From positions 1 to 5,349 of the forward strand of contig CAZGQD010000053.1 in NCBI GenBank assembly GCA_964527395.1: a stretch of DNA of 5,349 bases. The letters are read 5' to 3'. The notes below the pieces were generated by a model. That model worked only from the letters and a program-made list of their open reading frames with translations, searched no databases and was not told the DNA's origin. Below, one piece after another: positions 4,199 through 5,349 of this stretch; within the stretch, counting starts at the first letter, position 1, and every line of letters begins with the position of its first letter. The DNA is from GCA-2688265 sp964527395 (GTDB lineage: Archaea; Nanobdellota; Nanobdellia; Woesearchaeales; GW2011-AR9). Both the position numbers and the translations under genes were made by a program.

Positions 4199-5026
4199 AT
4201 GAGAAAGAGATTAAGAATTTTGGGTGAAGCAATTGACTCTAGAAATAGTATTCAGAATGGAGAAATTTCTGTTGGTAGCGCACTTTCAAAATTAAATTCT
4301 ATTGTTTTTGGGCTGAAAAAGCAATCAGACTATACTTGGATAGAAAAGGAACTTAATGGTTATGAATATGAATCTGCAGCAGAACTTATAGCAAATCTTC
4401 CAAAATATCGGATTTTACATAGACAATGGTATAATCAGTATGGAAGGAAATGCATATTGCAAGGAGAAGGAGCAATAGAATTGCTATCAACAGTTCCAGT
4501 TAAAGAACCAATGGGTTTTCTTGAGAACAACAAAAAATCATATAATGCAATTAATCATTCTGAAAGTGAACTCATACGTGAGAACTTTGGAATTCAAGGA
4601 GCAAATTTTAAAATAAGTGAGGCTGAGATTAGTAAAGCCATCGAGAGTGTTCGCATGAAGGTAATTTCCGTACTTGACAAAATTATTAATGACTTGGAAG
4701 AAGAGATTCCATTCTATGAAGAAGAAAATAAGATAAAACCCGACAAGGTTAAAGATTTGAGTTTCTTAAAAGTAATATTGATTAGTTTTAAAAGAATTTT
4801 AGATAACCAAGAGAGATTCCTAAGGGAGCAAAAACACTTCGGAAAACCAATTACCATCTTAACTGCATCTTTGTATGTCTTAGTCCTTCTTGCGATGTTG
4901 GCTGGTGTAGCAAAAGTTTTATCAATGTCCTTAACATTTCTTGGTCTGGGAAACTCAGGACTCTGGACACTAATCTTAATAATGTGTGTAATAATACTGA
5001 TGGTGGTGCTCGATGGCAAAAAGTGA
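4199..5026 (+). CDS. AbiTii-domain protein with two C-terminal membrane helices
   Basis: The 275-residue product begins with a region matching the AbiTii domain (named from a lactococcal type II abortive-phage-resistance protein). Visible signatures are a helical start with an SALSKLNSI segment (28-35), W47-IEKELNGY (47-55), LPKYR (67-71), and the closing amphipathic helix with VRMKVISVLDKI (151-162) and DLEEE (165-169). A charged helical linker runs to about 215. Two hydrophobic helices follow (about 218-240 and 254-271), then a basic end, placing the AbiTii domain in the cytoplasm. Domain-level biochemistry is unknown to me; the membrane helices suggest an effector acting on the membrane. 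No nuclease or cyclic-nucleotide-binding motif is seen. ATG 4199 is 26 bases from a strong TATA box, so the mRNA is probably leaderless. The next gene overlaps its end by 14 bases. The cyclase lies 236 bases away, divergent. Confidence 0.75.
   Translation: MRKRLRILGEAIDSRNSIQNGEISVGSALSKLNSIVFGLKKQSDYTWIEKELNGYEYESAAELIANLPKYRILHRQWYNQYGRKCILQGEGAIELLSTVPVKEPMGFLENNKKSYNAINHSESELIRENFGIQGANFKISEAEISKAIESVRMKVISVLDKIINDLEEEIPFYEEENKIKPDKVKDLSFLKVILISFKRILDNQERFLREQKHFGKPITILTASLYVLVLLAMLAGVAKVLSMSLTFLGLGNSGLWTLILIMCVIILMVVLDGKK
5002..5008 (+). promoter_or_regulatory. Shine-Dalgarno match inside the AbiTii gene for the 46-aa gene
   Basis: GGTGGTG ends four bases before ATG 5013. GGTG matches the archaeal anti-Shine-Dalgarno sequence and is placed correctly to start the overlapping small gene, consistent with operon-internal initiation. 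Confidence 0.5.
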
Positions 5027-5153
5027 AAAAAAATCAAAAAATCTAGCAAGTTTAATTAAATCAATTAGAAAGATAAACCCATTCCTCCTTCTATTAGTAT
5101 TGGCTTTCATTATATTAGCTTTCTTATGGTTTTTTGGAATCATTAAATTATAA
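5013..5153 (+). CDS. 46-aa single-pass membrane protein overlapping the AbiTii gene
   Basis: The frame from ATG 5013 to TAA 5151-5153 encodes 46 residues. A Lys/Ser-rich basic start (about 1-21: AKSEKKSKN, then IRKIN) is followed by one strong hydrophobic helix (about 23-45, PFLLLL through FFGIIKL) reaching almost to the C-terminus. The positive-inside rule places the N-terminus in the cytoplasm. It overlaps the AbiTii gene by 14 bases in another frame and has a well-placed GGTGGTG site, so translation is probably coupled. I recognise no family. In this position it could be a partner, regulator or neutralising protein for the AbiTii membrane protein, or a subunit of the same complex; that is inference from context. 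The clean basic-then-hydrophobic architecture makes a chance frame unlikely. Confidence 0.65.
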   Translation: MAKSEKKSKNLASLIKSIRKINPFLLLLVLAFIILAFLWFFGIIKL

Positions 5154-5208
5154 AGGAAGTTACCCCCTGATTCTGCCACACCCTAAGTATGCTTCTAAAG
5201 AGGTATTT

Positions 5209-5349
5209 CTAAAGTAAAAACTTCACAGCAGCTTTAGCCACTCTACCAACATCTGTTCCTAAAGCTCCCGCTATAATCTATTAATATTCATCTCAACCCA
5301 AGTTTGACAGTTTGCTCAAAAATCACCTGCGTCTAAGCTCTCGAGCTTA
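5209..5349 (-). pseudogene. possible decayed C-terminal coding remnant, minus strand
   Basis: The minus-strand frame ending at TAG 5209 gives a protein-like 22-residue end (AGALGTDVGRVAKAAVKFLL after two Ile), but stops lie directly upstream (TAA and TAG at 5278-5283) and two TGA codons further on; that segment still reads FLSKLSNLG. A neighbouring frame has an ATG at 5291 that would join this end after a one-base shift. This could be a decayed gene, a tiny frameshifted gene, or chance. No homology is recognised. Confidence 0.2.
5334..5349. repeat. 16-bp palindrome at the window edge
   Basis: TAAGCTC and GAGCTTA are perfect 7-bp inverted arms separated by TC, ending at the last base of the window. 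It could be a small hairpin or part of a longer repeat outside the window. Confidence 0.3.

Noticed and set aside
4714..5179. Two minus-strand frames of 111 and 67 aa
   Set aside because: Both are antisense to the membrane-helix part of the AbiTii gene and the 46-aa gene, which have proper starts and coupling.
1..5349. CRISPR array or transposon ends
   Set aside because: No spaced repeat series and no paired terminal repeats flanking a transposase were seen.

Overview
The window looks like AT-rich archaeal DNA, possibly from a DPANN-type lineage such as Woesearchaeota or Nanoarchaeota; that placement is inference. Three things point to Archaea. A tRNA-Leu gene carries a 32-nt intron that folds as a bulge-helix-bulge, and it has no encoded CCA. 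TATA-like boxes sit about 24-30 bases ahead of several start codons with no ribosome binding site between, as in leaderless mRNAs. Genes inside operons instead have GAGGT or GGTG-type Shine-Dalgarno matches.

Left part (1-1735, all minus strand): the 3'-truncated gene of an M29-type (AmpS/AmpT-like) aminopeptidase; two overlapping small genes (a 96-aa two-helix membrane protein with a coiled-coil tail, and a 40-aa charged peptide joined by an ATGA overlap); and the intron-containing tRNA-Leu(UAG).

Middle (1889-3279, plus strand): a membrane-anchored protein whose exterior carries about seven 26-residue repeats with two cysteines each, followed by a YbaK/ProX-type aminoacyl-tRNA deacylase.

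Right part (3298-5153): a class III nucleotide cyclase with a C-terminal membrane anchor (minus strand); a hidden 50-aa PrgI-like membrane ORF (minus); then, divergently, an AbiTii-domain protein with two C-terminal membrane helices and a 46-aa single-pass membrane protein overlapping it by 14 bases. This cluster of cyclase, AbiTii-TM protein and small TM protein is the best candidate for an undescribed membrane-linked signalling or defence system, though no cyclic-nucleotide-binding domain is recognisable and the two sides are divergent. The last 196 bases hold no convincing gene, only a possible decayed C-terminus on the minus strand and a short palindrome at the edge.

The window has no gene-free stretch longer than 300 bases.
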